DNA of 64,000 bases from Larix kaempferi (Eukaryota; Streptophyta; Pinopsida; Pinales; Pinaceae): positions 7,317,787 to 7,381,786 of the forward strand of contig BSBM01000319.1 in the NCBI GenBank assembly GCA_027924585.1. The letters are read 5' to 3'. Below the pieces are notes generated by a model. That model ran no database searches, was not told the DNA's origin, and was given only the letters and a program-made list of their open reading frames with translations. Within the stretch, counting starts at the first letter, position 1; every line of letters starts with the position of its first letter. This document shows, piece by piece, positions 34,431 to 45,825 of this stretch. Position numbers and translations under genes: made by a program.

Positions 34431-34910
34431 ATTCACTGGGTAGGACCCTGAATTAGGGTTTGAGATTCCCGGAGCTTCACCCAACCAAAAAGTTTGATCC
34501 GAAGCTCTAAACTTCGCTTTTTCCAAGGAGCTTCCAGCCATTGTCTCAAATTTAAGAAATTCCAACTTTTGTGGAAACCCTAATTTTCGGATTCACTAGG
34601 GAGGACCTTGAATTAGGGTTTGAGTTTCCCGGAGCTTCACCCAACCAAAAAGTTCAATCCAAAGCTCTAAACTTTGATTTTTCCAAGGAGCTTCCAGCCA
34701 TGGTCTCAGATTTCAAAAATTCCAACCTTTGCAGAAACCCTAATTTCCGGATTCACTAGACACGACCCCAAACTAGGGTTTGATTTTCCCGGAGCTTCAC
34801 CCAACCAAAAAATTCGATCGTGGTCTCTAAAATTCGATTTTTCCAATGCGCATGCAGCCATGGACTCGGATTCCAAAAATTTCAATTTTCTCTGAAACCC
34901 TAATTTTTGG
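34431..34910 (-). repeat. Three tandem 160-bp leader repeats with telobox motifs (Copia-2)
   Basis: Units begin with ATTCACT at 34431, 34591 and 34751, exactly 160 bp apart. Each has AATTAGGGTTTG or ACTAGGGTTTG near its start and GAAACCCTAATTT near its end. Together with GATTAGGGTTTG at about 34273 this gives seven telobox-like cores in the untranslated leader. Copia-1 carries one such unit. The copies differ by scattered substitutions. Confidence 0.92.
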
Positions 34911-35075
34911 GTCAAAAACTGAAAATGCTCAGAATTGAATTATGTCTCGACAGAAAGATGCGCCTTGCTAAGGAGAGTCAATCTAGCATCCTGCCTTTCA
35001 AGATCTGTGGAGAGAAAGCAAAAAAAAAAAGAAGCCCTAGCTTCCACAACTGCATAGTGTCTTCTTCTTAGGTTA

Positions 35076-35087
35076 GCTCTGATACCA
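35076..35087 (-). other. Primer binding site of Copia-2
   Basis: TGGTATCAGAGC on the - strand, adjacent to the 5' LTR; exact iMet primer-site match. Confidence 0.95.
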
Positions 35088-35606
35088 TGTTAGATTTTAA
35101 GCATCATTTCAATATGATCTAGGATCTTATCTAAGAGAATAACATGTACAACATATCAATCACAAGAGACAATAGACACACAAAGTTTCCTTGGGGAAAA
35201 CCCATAAGGTGAAAAACCCCAATAACTTCCTTAGAGATAGAAAGAGCAATGATACAACCCAAGTACAAGAGATAGTTTTCCTAGCAGATTCTCCTCTCTC
35301 ACTTGTGCGCCACTCTCCAATGAGTGTATAAGTGAATAAGTGAATGATCAAATATAGTGCCTCCCACACTCTATTTATACTCTAACTTAACTTGCCTAAT
35401 AACCTTACTAGGTCGGCGTCAACATAACCACTTAACATAATGCTGATAGGGCCGATCCCACTAGGGTGGTCTAATAACCCATCAAGTATAAGTTACGACA
35501 CGTACAATATAAATGGCGACACTTCTGTATAGAGGAATAATAACATATCTATGAGAATACAATATACATATATGAAATATATTCCGAAGTTACAAATACA
35601 TCAACA
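35088..35606 (-). repeat. 5' LTR of Copia-2
   Basis: 519 bp with TG...CA ends, homologous to 29138-29723. CTCTATTTATACTC near 35371 is TATA-like. Confidence 0.93.
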
Positions 35607-35800
35607 CAAATCACCAAAAAAACGCAGAATACAAGACCACCACAACGACAATTCAACCCTCAAATGGAATGAGCTTCAAGAAAATGGAATGAAGAGGCCG
35701 AGAACAAGCCACAAGACGAGCGTCAACTACAACACCAGCACAGCCACAACTCATCCCCCAAATGGAATGAGCTCTAGGAAAATGAAATAAGCTCCACGCG
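35607..35800. repeat. Tandem-like units on the right flank of Copia-2
   Basis: Two units with ACCACCACAACGACAATTCA, then CAAATGGAATGAGCT, continue the array seen at 28935-29137. Confidence 0.6.
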
Positions 35801-37259
35801 AAGCAAAAAATAATGGGCCAACCCATAGCACTTGCCATCCTACCAACCCACGAGTGCTTTAAAATCCATACCATGACACAAATAAAACACTATTAAAACC
35901 CATTTACGCCAACACGTTGCAACAGCTTGGGCTCCATACCCTGATAGCCGACCTTACGGGAGCCCGCCAACCCAAAAGCAATCATACGTCAAAACAAAAC
36001 CTTTTTCTATTTAAAAATAAATAAATTTAATGCCGTGATTAATGCAACCATGACCATTGGAAAAACTTTGAATAAACCTTATATATTTTTTAATCCTCCC
36101 TTACGGATGAACGTTACAAAATTTTCGATTGCTACATCTGTGCTACGTGGGGACTAAACATCTAAACTTCCATTATGGAACAAAGCAATATTAAAATATT
36201 AAACAATTACGTCCTAAATCAACATTAGTATCACTCTCATTCCAATCATGTTTCCAACTTTAAATCAACAATAATATCACTCTCATTCCAATTATGTTTC
36301 CAACTTTAAAAACAAAAACATGGTATGAAAGGCATTATCAAAATTAATAATATTTTATAATAACCAATCTCTAAATTAAGAAATATATATGTCCCCATTG
36401 ATATCAATCACTCTCGAACCTTGTTAATATTTACACACACGGATGTATTTGGAATAATCTGTCTTGATTTTTTCACTTTATTTAAGCATAAAATTCTAAA
36501 TGGAAAAGAATTGAAGCCAAAATCAAATGTGTATGTCCTTTATGAAAAATCCATATGGATATTAAGTACATCGGTAAACAACTTGAAAATGTACATAATC
36601 TAAAAAGAGTAATGATATATAATTTTGAAAACAAAACAAACTATTTTCTTCGTTAGAGATTCGAATTGTTTAAACTCTGATTTTTTTGGCTTCCATATGG
36701 AGGTTGATGGTTTAAAGTTACTTACAAAAATAACCATTCCCTTTACTTATTTATGTATATTCAAAATTATAATTTATTTTTAGGCCATTTATTTATATTT
36801 TTTAAATTCACATTCATTTTTAAAAACTTAAATCTTCTTTCTTTATTGATTGCATCTAAAGAAATGAGGTGCTCTACAATCCAATATGGAAGAAATGAAA
36901 AATTATTTAAAAAAATTCATGTCGGTTCATTAAGTAAAAAATTAAAACCAATGAAAAGAAATTAAACTAATCCATCTCGATTCATAAAATAAAAAATTAA
37001 AACCAACATAGATCCATCTTAAACCTCGATATATAGGTGTAATATTTTGCATGTGTAAAAAATTCAAATTTAAAAAAAAAGTGCACCTCAAGAAATTGGA
37101 TACCTATCGGATAGATATGAGTTTAATATGAATCTATGCTGGGGTAATAGACAATGTTGCTATTTTATTTTGTGAGTTAAGCTTCCTCTTATCACTATAG
37201 AGACTAACAAACCCATATATAGCATCACAAGAAAACACTATCACAATTCAATTTGGTTT
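35801..37259. other. AT-rich intergenic DNA
   Basis: No gene seen. It contains a perfect-period duplication at 36217-36308 (listed separately) and several A/T runs. Confidence 0.55.
36217..36308. repeat. Direct duplication of 46 bp
   Basis: Two adjacent 46-bp copies containing ATCACTCTCATTCCAAT and ATGTTTCCAACTTT, with about four differences. Confidence 0.9.
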
Positions 37260-37264
37260 ATCTT

Positions 37265-37726
37265 TGTTGGTGTTTGTAGCGTCGGGATGTCTCATCCTCA
37301 AGTCGACCCAAATAAATAATAATATTTTATTATTATTTTATATTAAATGTGCAAGTTGGCCCCAAGAAACATGGAAAGTTAACCATCAAACAAGTATAAA
37401 TCTAGAAGTGACTTCTCACTTATTTGGGCATCCAATTCTTGCAAAAAAGTCAGTTGATCTTATGTGCAAGTTGAGGGTAGAGAAGATCAGGACAGTAGAA
37501 GACATTTATGGCGTTTTACCTTTTATCTTGTACATTTGATGTATTTTGTATCTTGATCTATTTATCTTAGTAAGGAAGGTTGTTGCGTTTTCTTCTGTTG
37601 AAGGGTTTTCCAGGATAAATATTTGTCTCTTTGTTTTCGTGCATGGTTATCTTTCTGATGATCCTATTTTGTTTCCGCTGCAAATAGTTAAAGTTATTAT
37701 GCCATACTATCTTAAAAAAACTAACA
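37265..37726 (+). repeat. 5' LTR of the non-coding element
   Basis: 462 bp from TGTTGGTGTTTGTAG to AAACTAACA, aligned with 44701-45152, with several short indels between copies. Confidence 0.92.
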
Positions 37727-37738
37727 TAGAATCAGAGC
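37727..37738 (+). other. Degenerate primer binding site
   Basis: TAGAATCAGAGC abuts the LTR and matches the iMet site TGGTATCAGAGC at 10 of 12 positions. Confidence 0.75.
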
Positions 37739-40700
37739 AGTTTTAAATAGATGTCATTACCAAAGGCTAATGTTTCCCTAATCTGAGAAATATTGTACCA
37801 TAGTCCAAATGGATAGGATCTGAGCAGTTCGAGTAAATAACAATGAAAAGGAACGGAGTCAAGTTACCCCGAGTCATACAGTAAGGGCCCACTGAAGTCA
37901 AATTCGTTTGTGAATCGTGCTCTCAGCCGTTGATTGAGAGAAAAACCATTGTCATGAAGAATTGAACCATCAAAATTTTGTAATCCGTTTGAGCCACCAG
38001 CTTAAGAAAAGATATTAAGAGAGTTGCGAGAGAGTCACAAGTGTAAGAGGAAAAGTTGTCGATTGACGGTTAAAGTAAGGTTGTCGATTCATAACACGAT
38101 TCACCTCCTCGGCTAAATTAAAATCGCAGGTATCCAACACCTTGAAGGATTTTATATCATGATTAATTCAGGAAGGTCCAATACCTTGAAGGATTTTATA
38201 TCATGATAGAAGAACTGACAGAGCATGGTCGGAGATTAAATTCCCATGAAACTTCGTCAGATGCAGTAGCCATGGGATCAAGGACAATGACCGAGATTCC
38301 ACAGAGAGACAATGCAAAAGAGGGGGCCACGTTCTCTTGAAATCATTCCTTGAGAAGGGGTATGCGCGTAGTAGCTCAGCGCACATCTTTATGACAGTTT
38401 GGGGCAGCACAACAATCATAATGTGGATAAAATTTGAAGCAGATCTTCCAATCACCTATACACAGTTTGCCACCAATTATCAAGATACTCGATTGGAATG
38501 TGTTTGGGCATATGATAGGAGGTCGATTTGAAGTATCATGTAGCACGATAGCATAAATTCGAATATTGAAATATATTTAAAGTTTTTTTTTCAGACCAGA
38601 ACTGTGGTATTTAGTGTGTGACAGTATGAAGGTACGCCCAGATTTAAGACTACCAATTTGATCTAAGAAGATGCCTTGCCAGAGACCAATTCCAATCAGA
38701 CAATCCACTATTTCAAGTTATATTAGTCCAGTTGCAAGAGAGGTGAATTGGGTGTTCCATTGAGAAACAAGGGCATATATTCGAGTTCACAAGGAAGTTG
38801 ATGTGTTGGTGTCAATCATGTCATCCGAGAATTTGTTTTGTGGTGTGTATGGTTTCATTGTGTCGAGAGGCGCTCTACAGCCCAGTATGGGGGGAGATCT
38901 TGTGACTCGAGTGTTTGTCGAGTAATAAAATAATACAAAGTAAACAAAAAAAGAATAATACAAAGTAAAAAGTAATAAATATTATGTCGGCCATAAACAA
39001 AAAAGAATAATACAAAGTAAAAAGTAAATATGAGACTTAAACTAGAGACTTTAAAGCTTAGGATTAGGTGGTAAATATTATGTAGGTCATAAACAAAAAA
39101 GACTAATACAAAGTAAAAAGTAAATATGAGACTTAAACTAGAGACTTTACTTTTTACTTTTAACACAAAGTAAACAAAAAATAATAATACAAAGTAAAAA
39201 GTAATAAATATTATTTTGGCCATAAACAAAAAAAGAATAATACAAAGTAAAAAGTAAATATGAGACTTAAACTAGAGACTTTAGAGCTTAGGATCAGGTG
39301 GCTCAGGTATTGCACTCAAGGAACTATTCAAGGAGAAGTTTGCACCTCATTAGATTTGATCCCTCTCGATACTTGATAGAGCCTAGAATTTGGATCTAAA
39401 CTAGTATATATTGCAGTCTGAATTTAGAGGATTGTTGTATTAACAACCTATAAAGCCAATCCCTCAACCTTGAAGTCCCTGACAACTACTTCTGTTACTT
39501 GTGCAGAGATTCCACTAGTTAGTCGCTTCTACATCCTTCAGCAGAAACGATGCCAAAAGTTCCAGATTGGATGCTAGATACAAAGAGACTGTGGTCAATT
39601 GTGGTCAAGTATAGGTGATAGTGGCAGCACGGGTCTGAAGTGGACATGAGAAATTGAGGAGGTAGTCACGAGTCATAGAATATTAACCATTGGGTGAAGG
39701 CGTACTCATTGTGGATTAGTGAGTCCATGCATAAGAGCTCATCTAGCTCATTTGGAGCATGTCATGACAATGGAACAGGTTGCGTTGAACTTAATTGACT
39801 ATCTTAGGAGTTCGCAATGCCAACTTGGCATGGACTCATATGCCAACTTGGCATATGACATGACATGTGCTTTCATGCTTGATATTTTTTGGGTTCGATG
39901 GGTTTGGTCAAAGATTTTTTTTGGATGAGAACCAATAGCATGAATTGGACGTTAGAAGTTACTTTATGTCAAAGGAGAACACCAGGAATAGTGTGTGATA
40001 TCATCAATAGGATGACTGCACAAGCTATTAAATTACTCATTCTTGTCATTCTTGATAAATTTGATGATGGGTTGAACAAAGGATTTAAAGACCATATTTA
40101 TGATTGATACCTTGATCGATACCTTCCACGAGAGCTTCAAGACACCAACAACAAAGGTAAGTATTTAATTTTTTGAGTAATAAGCTTTTTCTGTCACGCC
40201 TATTATATGTTGAAGCATGTTATATACATTTTTTTTTTAGACATTTATATATGACTAAGATTGATGAGTAGTAGGCTCATGTAGTGCATGTTGAGTAAGT
40301 AGCCTATAGTGCTACATAGAAACACATGAGCCCCTCGATGGAGCTAGTCTAGGATGAAACCTCTTTGCTAACATGATGAGAGTAGCGCACACTCTTTATA
40401 GTATGTTCTAGTGGATATGGAAGGAATCCATATAGTTACCGAGTGTGTTTGGGATATGGATGGGTGTTGTGGCATTGACTATGATGTTAAACCTTCATGA
40501 GTGGTTACATGACTGTGTGCACTATGTCTTACGTATAAAAGATTGATATTGCATTGAAATGCCAATATGATTTGATTGAATTTCATGATTATGTAATGTT
40601 GGGGTGAAAACATGAAGTTGGGAAACAATTTTGGCTTGTTTTTGACAAAAAAAACTACTAATTTTTATGTTTTTCAACTTCGACCTATTCAAACCCATAT

Positions 40701-41400
40701 ATTCCTTAGGAATTTCAACTTGAAGTAAACACAAAGGTTTTACAGAATTGAATTAGCTTTCTATTCATCTTTTTTTTAATTTTGTTTATGGACATATCGT
40801 GGGACAAATTTTTTGTCAACCAACGACATATACTTGAAAATTTTAGGTATGGATAATGAGTGACCCATGTTAACCACGGTTTTTTGATATATGGTTATTC
40901 ATTTTAGGGAAAACAATTGTAGGTTCATATTCTACACACGCTAAACTTGATCCTGGACAATATTTTGAGTTTTTTAAGACTTTGGAACTATTTTTTATTA
41001 TTTATCGAAACAACATATGTTCAAAAAATGGTACATTCTCAACACATGTTTTTGTCTTCTCATTTTGTTTCAAATGTGACTCTTATCAAACAAACTAAAA
41101 CCAACCCATTGAAGAGGATAGTTCAAGGAACATCCTTGTATTTTTTTAAATTTTGTTGGCTTCGGCATTGTGATGATATTGAATTTTCATTGTGATTGAT
41201 TTTTACGTCACTAAATTTTTTAATGATAAAGTTTAGCAAAAAAATAGAAAAAAATAGTAATCCTAAATGAAATTCGAAATTTTTTATATTATGAGAAAGT
41301 AGATTGAATGACAAATCTACTGGTATAAACTCCGACATGTAATTCTCATTTTTTGTAGTGGTCCGACCTTGTTAAAGTGACACATTTCTGCATTCTGCAG
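37739..41400. other. Interior of the non-coding element, first part
   Basis: No protein domain seen. A duplicated CCAACTTGGCAT phrase occurs near 39819-39858. Short open frames at 38337, 39719 and 39889 have no recognisable content. Confidence 0.5.
38925..39310. repeat. AATAATACAAAGTAAAAAGTAA repeat block
   Basis: Repeated units of AATACAAAGTAAAAAGTAA with GGCCATAAACAAAAAAGAA, plus three copies of ATATGAGACTTAAACTAGAG. The units mix in a higher-order pattern over about 380 bp. Confidence 0.85.
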
Positions 41401-41426
41401 AAATTCTATTGGAACTATTGACCAAA

Positions 41427-41622
41427 AACTCTCGGCCCAGAAAATGTCTTCCGAACTCTCAGTCGAGAGTTTAGTTCAAACTCTCATCCGAGAGTTTTTT
41501 TAAAAATACAACTCGTGGATTGGTTCAAACTCTCGGCCTAGAGTTTTTTTAAACTCTCCGCCGAGAATTTGAACTCTCAATACTCTCAGCCTAGAGTTTA
41601 AAAAACTCTAGGCCGAGAGTTT
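41427..41622. repeat. Cluster of seven short palindromes (ACTCTCGGCCGAGAGTTT type)
   Basis: Variants of AAACTCTCGGCCGAGAGTTT start near 41427, 41454, 41478, 41527, 41551, 41582 and 41603. The last two form an inverted pair, 17 of 18 bases matching with a 3-nt gap. The layout, palindromes of 16-20 nt spaced by 5-30 nt, is the same as at 27-190, but the palindrome sequence is different. Confidence 0.85.
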
Positions 41623-44050
41623 CAGGTTGACTTTTTTTCCCCTGTTCATCTGTGTGCCCTCTTTCCCAACTTCACGTTTTTGTCACGGAATTGTTTCCCA
41701 GCTTCGCGTTTTCACTCGTTGGTAACTAATGGACTGAATTTGACTTATAGGAAACACCATGTGTTATGGCCTATAAGAGAAGGATGAGACTTGTTTAGAA
41801 GGACAAGTGATAGATAAGAAGCCAGACAACTTACATATCCCATTGATATTCAGTGTTCGAGAGGGAGAAAATCTCACAATCTTGTGACAAATGCGAAGGT
41901 ATCCCATGTTTGCAGATCTTGTACATTCCCCGGGATTGATGATTGTCAGAGGAAGGATTTCGTCACAAAGAGGGAAGCTACAGTGGATGAGATTGTCATG
42001 TCCCCAAATTTTGCATTGGATCACAATGGACTAAGCCACTTGGCCATGTTCATGATAGTTTGTCAAATTGGTGCTAAGGATCAAACAATTGCCAAGCATA
42101 ATTTCCAAGATAGTAATAAAGTAAAATTAGAGCCAAATGGAAAACGTGGGTCACATGAAGAGAAAATTATCAATTCAAAGTTTGTAATGTCCCTATCCAA
42201 ATAAACTATCATGGAGGGAAAATTCCACTAACTTACTAGTTCCCTAGGTTGGGGGTGGAAGCATCAAATTTTGGAATAAGGGAGCTACAAGACCCAACAT
42301 GACCTTAGACTTACAAATTCACATTAATTGGGTAAAATAAATAATAATAAAAGAAAAACAAGGTGGCATTTGGTCATGAGGGAGCATAAGAGGGTGTGGG
42401 GCCCACATGTGGAAAGATTCCCCACTACACTTGGCATCATTCTATCACCAATTCGAGTCCAAGGTGGAGGGTAATGTACTTGGGGGATATGAAGAGGAAA
42501 TATTCATGTCAAGAATCTATGAATGTCGAATTGGAGTGGAAGGGTAACTCACAAGGAAGAGGAAGAGGCATTGTGACACTTGTAGCTAGATTACATGGCA
42601 CCTATGACAACAATGATGAAGGAATCTTTGATAAATATGACAAATTCAGACCTTATTTCATACCTATTACCCATATGACATATCAGGGCTAAAAATAACC
42701 ACCAATAGGGCCCATAGAGGGAGTTATGGTCAGCCAATATTCCCAATTCAAATTGGGTGAAAGAGGAATGCAAGGAAGAAGTGGACAATTGTCTCATGAG
42801 AGAATATATCACTAATTCGAGTTGAGTGAAGTCTCTCGGAGGTAATTCGACCTCATGAGTCCACATGAGTTTAATAAAATGGGAGTATGACAAAGGAGAG
42901 TAGCTTTTGGGTCATTTTGTTTTTGCACTCTTGGAGAGCTTAGCTTTTCCTTGCACGATGGATGGTCATCCTCCCTGCCATTGAACCAATTTTGAAGGTG
43001 AAAGATTCATGTCCAAGTTGGTTGGAGGAGAGATCATTCAGACCTCTTATTAGAAATTAATGAAGGTGTTTTGATTCATTTTCTAGTCCCCTTTCAGTTC
43101 GATCTCATCTACCATTTCTTTCTTCACTATCTCTTCTCAATCTTCTCTCAATGTCCATATCCTACTATTGATGGCGTACTCATAGTTTTGTAGTCTTTGT
43201 GGAGGATGATTTATTGAATCCATGCTAATTTTATATGATGTATATCTCTGTAATAAGATTCACTTTGGATCCATATCTCTAAATACCATACCCTTCATGT
43301 AATATTTCCAAACAAACTCTCGATTCGAGCTAGTTTCCCCTCTACCTTCACAAGGATTTTTGGAGTGATTTTGTATCTATTTTAGATAAGAATTTTTCTG
43401 AGTTTTTGTTGATGTTTAGATATGAATATGATGTAATATTGATGTCCAAAACGTTATGTGAAGAACCATTAAGTTTTGATTAAATATTGTGCAACAAATC
43501 TCATGCCCATTGTTAACCATTTTCTCACAATTTCAATGTCTTACAACATGTTGTTTTATGGGAGTTATAGCACACCCTAAGATCTGAGTTAATCCTTCGT
43601 TTTGGTTTCCCTTGAGGTACTCTATCACATCCAAGTCTCTGTTCATAAAATAGGGAAGGTAGTACAGTGTTTGGGCAGCCTAAAATTTCATACACTAGTG
43701 GGGTTTTTAACCATTGAATTCACCTAGTATTTTCCCCTTCCTTCCTCCTTGAGAATGCAAGCCCTAAATGTTTCTAATGAATGTCTTAGTGTCTAAGAGA
43801 TGCATTATGATGTATTAATACCTCTTAATCCCCTCCATACAAAATTCAAATCCATTTGGGAGCATCTGGGACAATTTGGGTTTCACTAGTCCAAGGTTCG
43901 AAAATTGGCCAAAATGGAGTAATTTTCCAAAAAGGGACATTACAGAGATGTTGATGTCTCTCTAGATTGACAGCATCGGGAAGATATTCACTCATGAAGC
44001 CTTGGATAATGGTGAATAGCCCTTATGTCATCTTACTCCTTTGGTATCCA
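41623..44050. other. Interior of the non-coding element, second part
   Basis: No recognised domain. A 106-codon frame at 41884-42204 and a 98-codon frame at 42396-42692 are open but unassigned, and both look like chance. They could be relics of gag. Confidence 0.45.
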
Positions 44051-44051
44051 A

Positions 44052-44335
44052 GATGTTAGCATAGAGTCAATTTCTGGTTGGTCTTTTAACTAAGGAGAAG
44101 CTCTGGGTAGAGTCTCGAGAAGAGACTTGAAGTGCTAACATAGGGGATGTTAGCATAGAGACGATTATTTGGTTGGTATTTTGACTAAGGAGAAGCTGCA
44201 GGTAAAGTCTCAAGAAGATACTTGAAGTGCTAACATTGGGGATGTCAGCATAGAGTCGATTCTCTGGTTGGTCTATTGACTAAGGAGAAGCGTGTTAGAG
44301 TCTTGAGAGGAGACTTGAAGTACTGACATCATGCA
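44052..44335. repeat. Three tandem units of about 94 bp before the 3' LTR
   Basis: Units start GATGTTAGCATAGAGTC near 44054, 44147 and 44245 and contain GGTTGGTCTTTTGACTAAGG and GACTTGAAGTGCTAACAT. They lie about 370 bp upstream of the 3' LTR, like the arrays in Copia-1 and Copia-2. Confidence 0.9.
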
Positions 44336-44688
44336 ATATTCCTCTAGAGAGATCTTGGTGGATGGGCCCCATAAATTAGTTAAATAAGACTCGAGATGCA
44401 TATTCCTAGTTTGTGTACTTCTGTGATAAGCTTGGAGTGGTGAAGAATGTATCCTTCATTGAGAGGGAATGTTGATGATTGCAACATCGATGAGACATTC
44501 TCCCTGAGATAGAGAGAATGGTGTGACTCTCCCTTGAGAGGGAGAAAGAGGGATTTGACTTTCCTATACGATCCTTCTCGATGGACTGAGTTGTATTAAA
44601 GACCTTCCTTATGATGACAATATGTTCAAGACAAGACATAATGTTCAGATGACATCCAGATGTGTTCCAACATGATGATACCTCCCTA

Positions 44689-44700
44689 ACTAAGAGGGAG
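44689..44700 (+). other. Polypurine tract
   Basis: ACTAAGAGGGAG directly precedes the 3' LTR. Its core AAGAGGGAG is shared with Copia-1 and Copia-2. Confidence 0.8.
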
Positions 44701-45152
44701 TGTTAGTGTTTGTATCATCGGGAGGTCTCATCCTCAATTCAGCCCAAAGTAATAATGATATTTTATTATTATTTTATATTGAATGTGCAAGTTGGCCCAA
44801 AGAAATATGGAAGGGTTAATAATGATATTTTATTATTATTTTATTTGGGCATCTTATTCTTGCAAAAAAGTCAGTTGATCTTATGTGTAAGTGGAGGGAA
44901 GAGAAGACAAGGATAGTAGAATACATTTCTGGGGTTTTACCTTTTTATCTTGTACATCTGATGTATTTTGTATCTTGATATATTTCTTTGATTACGGAAG
45001 GTTGTTGGGATTTCTTCCCTTGAAGTGTTTCCCAAGATAAATCTTTGTGTCTCTGTTTTTTTTCTATACATGGTTATCTTTCAGTGATCCTATTTTGTTT
45101 CTGCTGCAAATAGTTAAAGTTATTATGCTATATTATCTTACAAAAACTAACA
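44701..45152 (+). repeat. 3' LTR of the non-coding element
   Basis: 452 bp from TGTTAGTGTTTGTAT to AAACTAACA, followed by the second ATCTT. Confidence 0.92.
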
Positions 45153-45157
45153 ATCTT

Positions 45158-45825
45158 CAACTAAGCAACTGTAGGTAGGGAATCTCTGTTATTACAAATG
45201 CATTGAGGCCTTATCGCTGGCCCAATCAGTTTTTCATGCACTCACATGCATCCACATGCAAGGCTTGAACACTGGCCCATATTCACCATCTAGGAAAGTC
45301 GTTGTTCACCACAACATTGCTATTTTTGGCTAGAAAGTATATTAGAATATTTGGCTAAAAGTTCGAATGCTTAATAATTTTCTCGCAATTTTGGCTCATT
45401 AGTTCACATGATTGCGAGACCATTTTGTTAGTCAATTAAAGATGGTGAGTGTTGGAATTGAGCATTTTGTGGTCAATGACAAAAGCCTATTAATGCAGTC
45501 ATGTTTGAATACAATTGGACAACTAAGTTACGGTTACAAGATTTTTTAAAAGCATCATAAGTTATTATGGAGAATCAAAGTATGGCCAAAATTACAATCA
45601 TTACATAGTCAAAGTCGACTCACAAGGAGCAAGTGTCAGAAAGCCATATTTAAACCCAGGTGGGGAGCAAGGTTGAAATTTGACGTCCAACCTTGTACGT
45701 TAATAAATTTTTATATGACATTTTAATTTTAACAATATTTTTCATTTGACGTTTTAATCTTGATTTTACCTGTCATTTGATTTTTTTTTAAATAACATTT
45801 ATAATAACTATATGAAACATTGAAT
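45158..45825. other. Unassigned stretch between elements
   Basis: No coding or structural feature seen apart from short A/T and T runs near 45785. Confidence 0.5.

Larger units (their letters stand above)
29138..35606 (-). mobile_element. Copia-2: Ty1/copia element related to Copia-1, rearranged
   Basis: Read on the - strand: 5' LTR 35088-35606, iMet primer site, leader with three 160-bp repeats, gag, about 1.4 kb of foreign sequence where protease and integrase should be, RT and RNase H, tandem arrays, polypurine tract, 3' LTR 29138-29723. Its LTR, RT and gag are clearly related to Copia-1. Flanking 5-mers are TAAGC and CAAAT and do not match. It is defective. Confidence 0.93.
37265..45152 (+). 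mobile_element. Large non-coding LTR retroelement (LARD-like), Copia-type ends
   Basis: LTRs at 37265-37726 and 44701-45152 are clear copies of each other, and identical ATCTT 5-mers flank them (37260-37264 and 45153-45157). A degenerate iMet primer site follows the 5' LTR, and a polypurine tract, ACTAAGAGGGAG, precedes the 3' LTR, as in Copia-1 and Copia-2. The 7-kb interior shows no gag, protease, integrase or RT that I can read. It would depend on enzymes from another element. Alternatively it is a coding element eroded past recognition. Confidence 0.9.

Noticed and set aside
39719-40107. Possible gag relic in the non-coding LTR element
   Set aside because: Two short frames contain an internal duplication and no gag or pol motif I could identify. 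Kept as unassigned interior.
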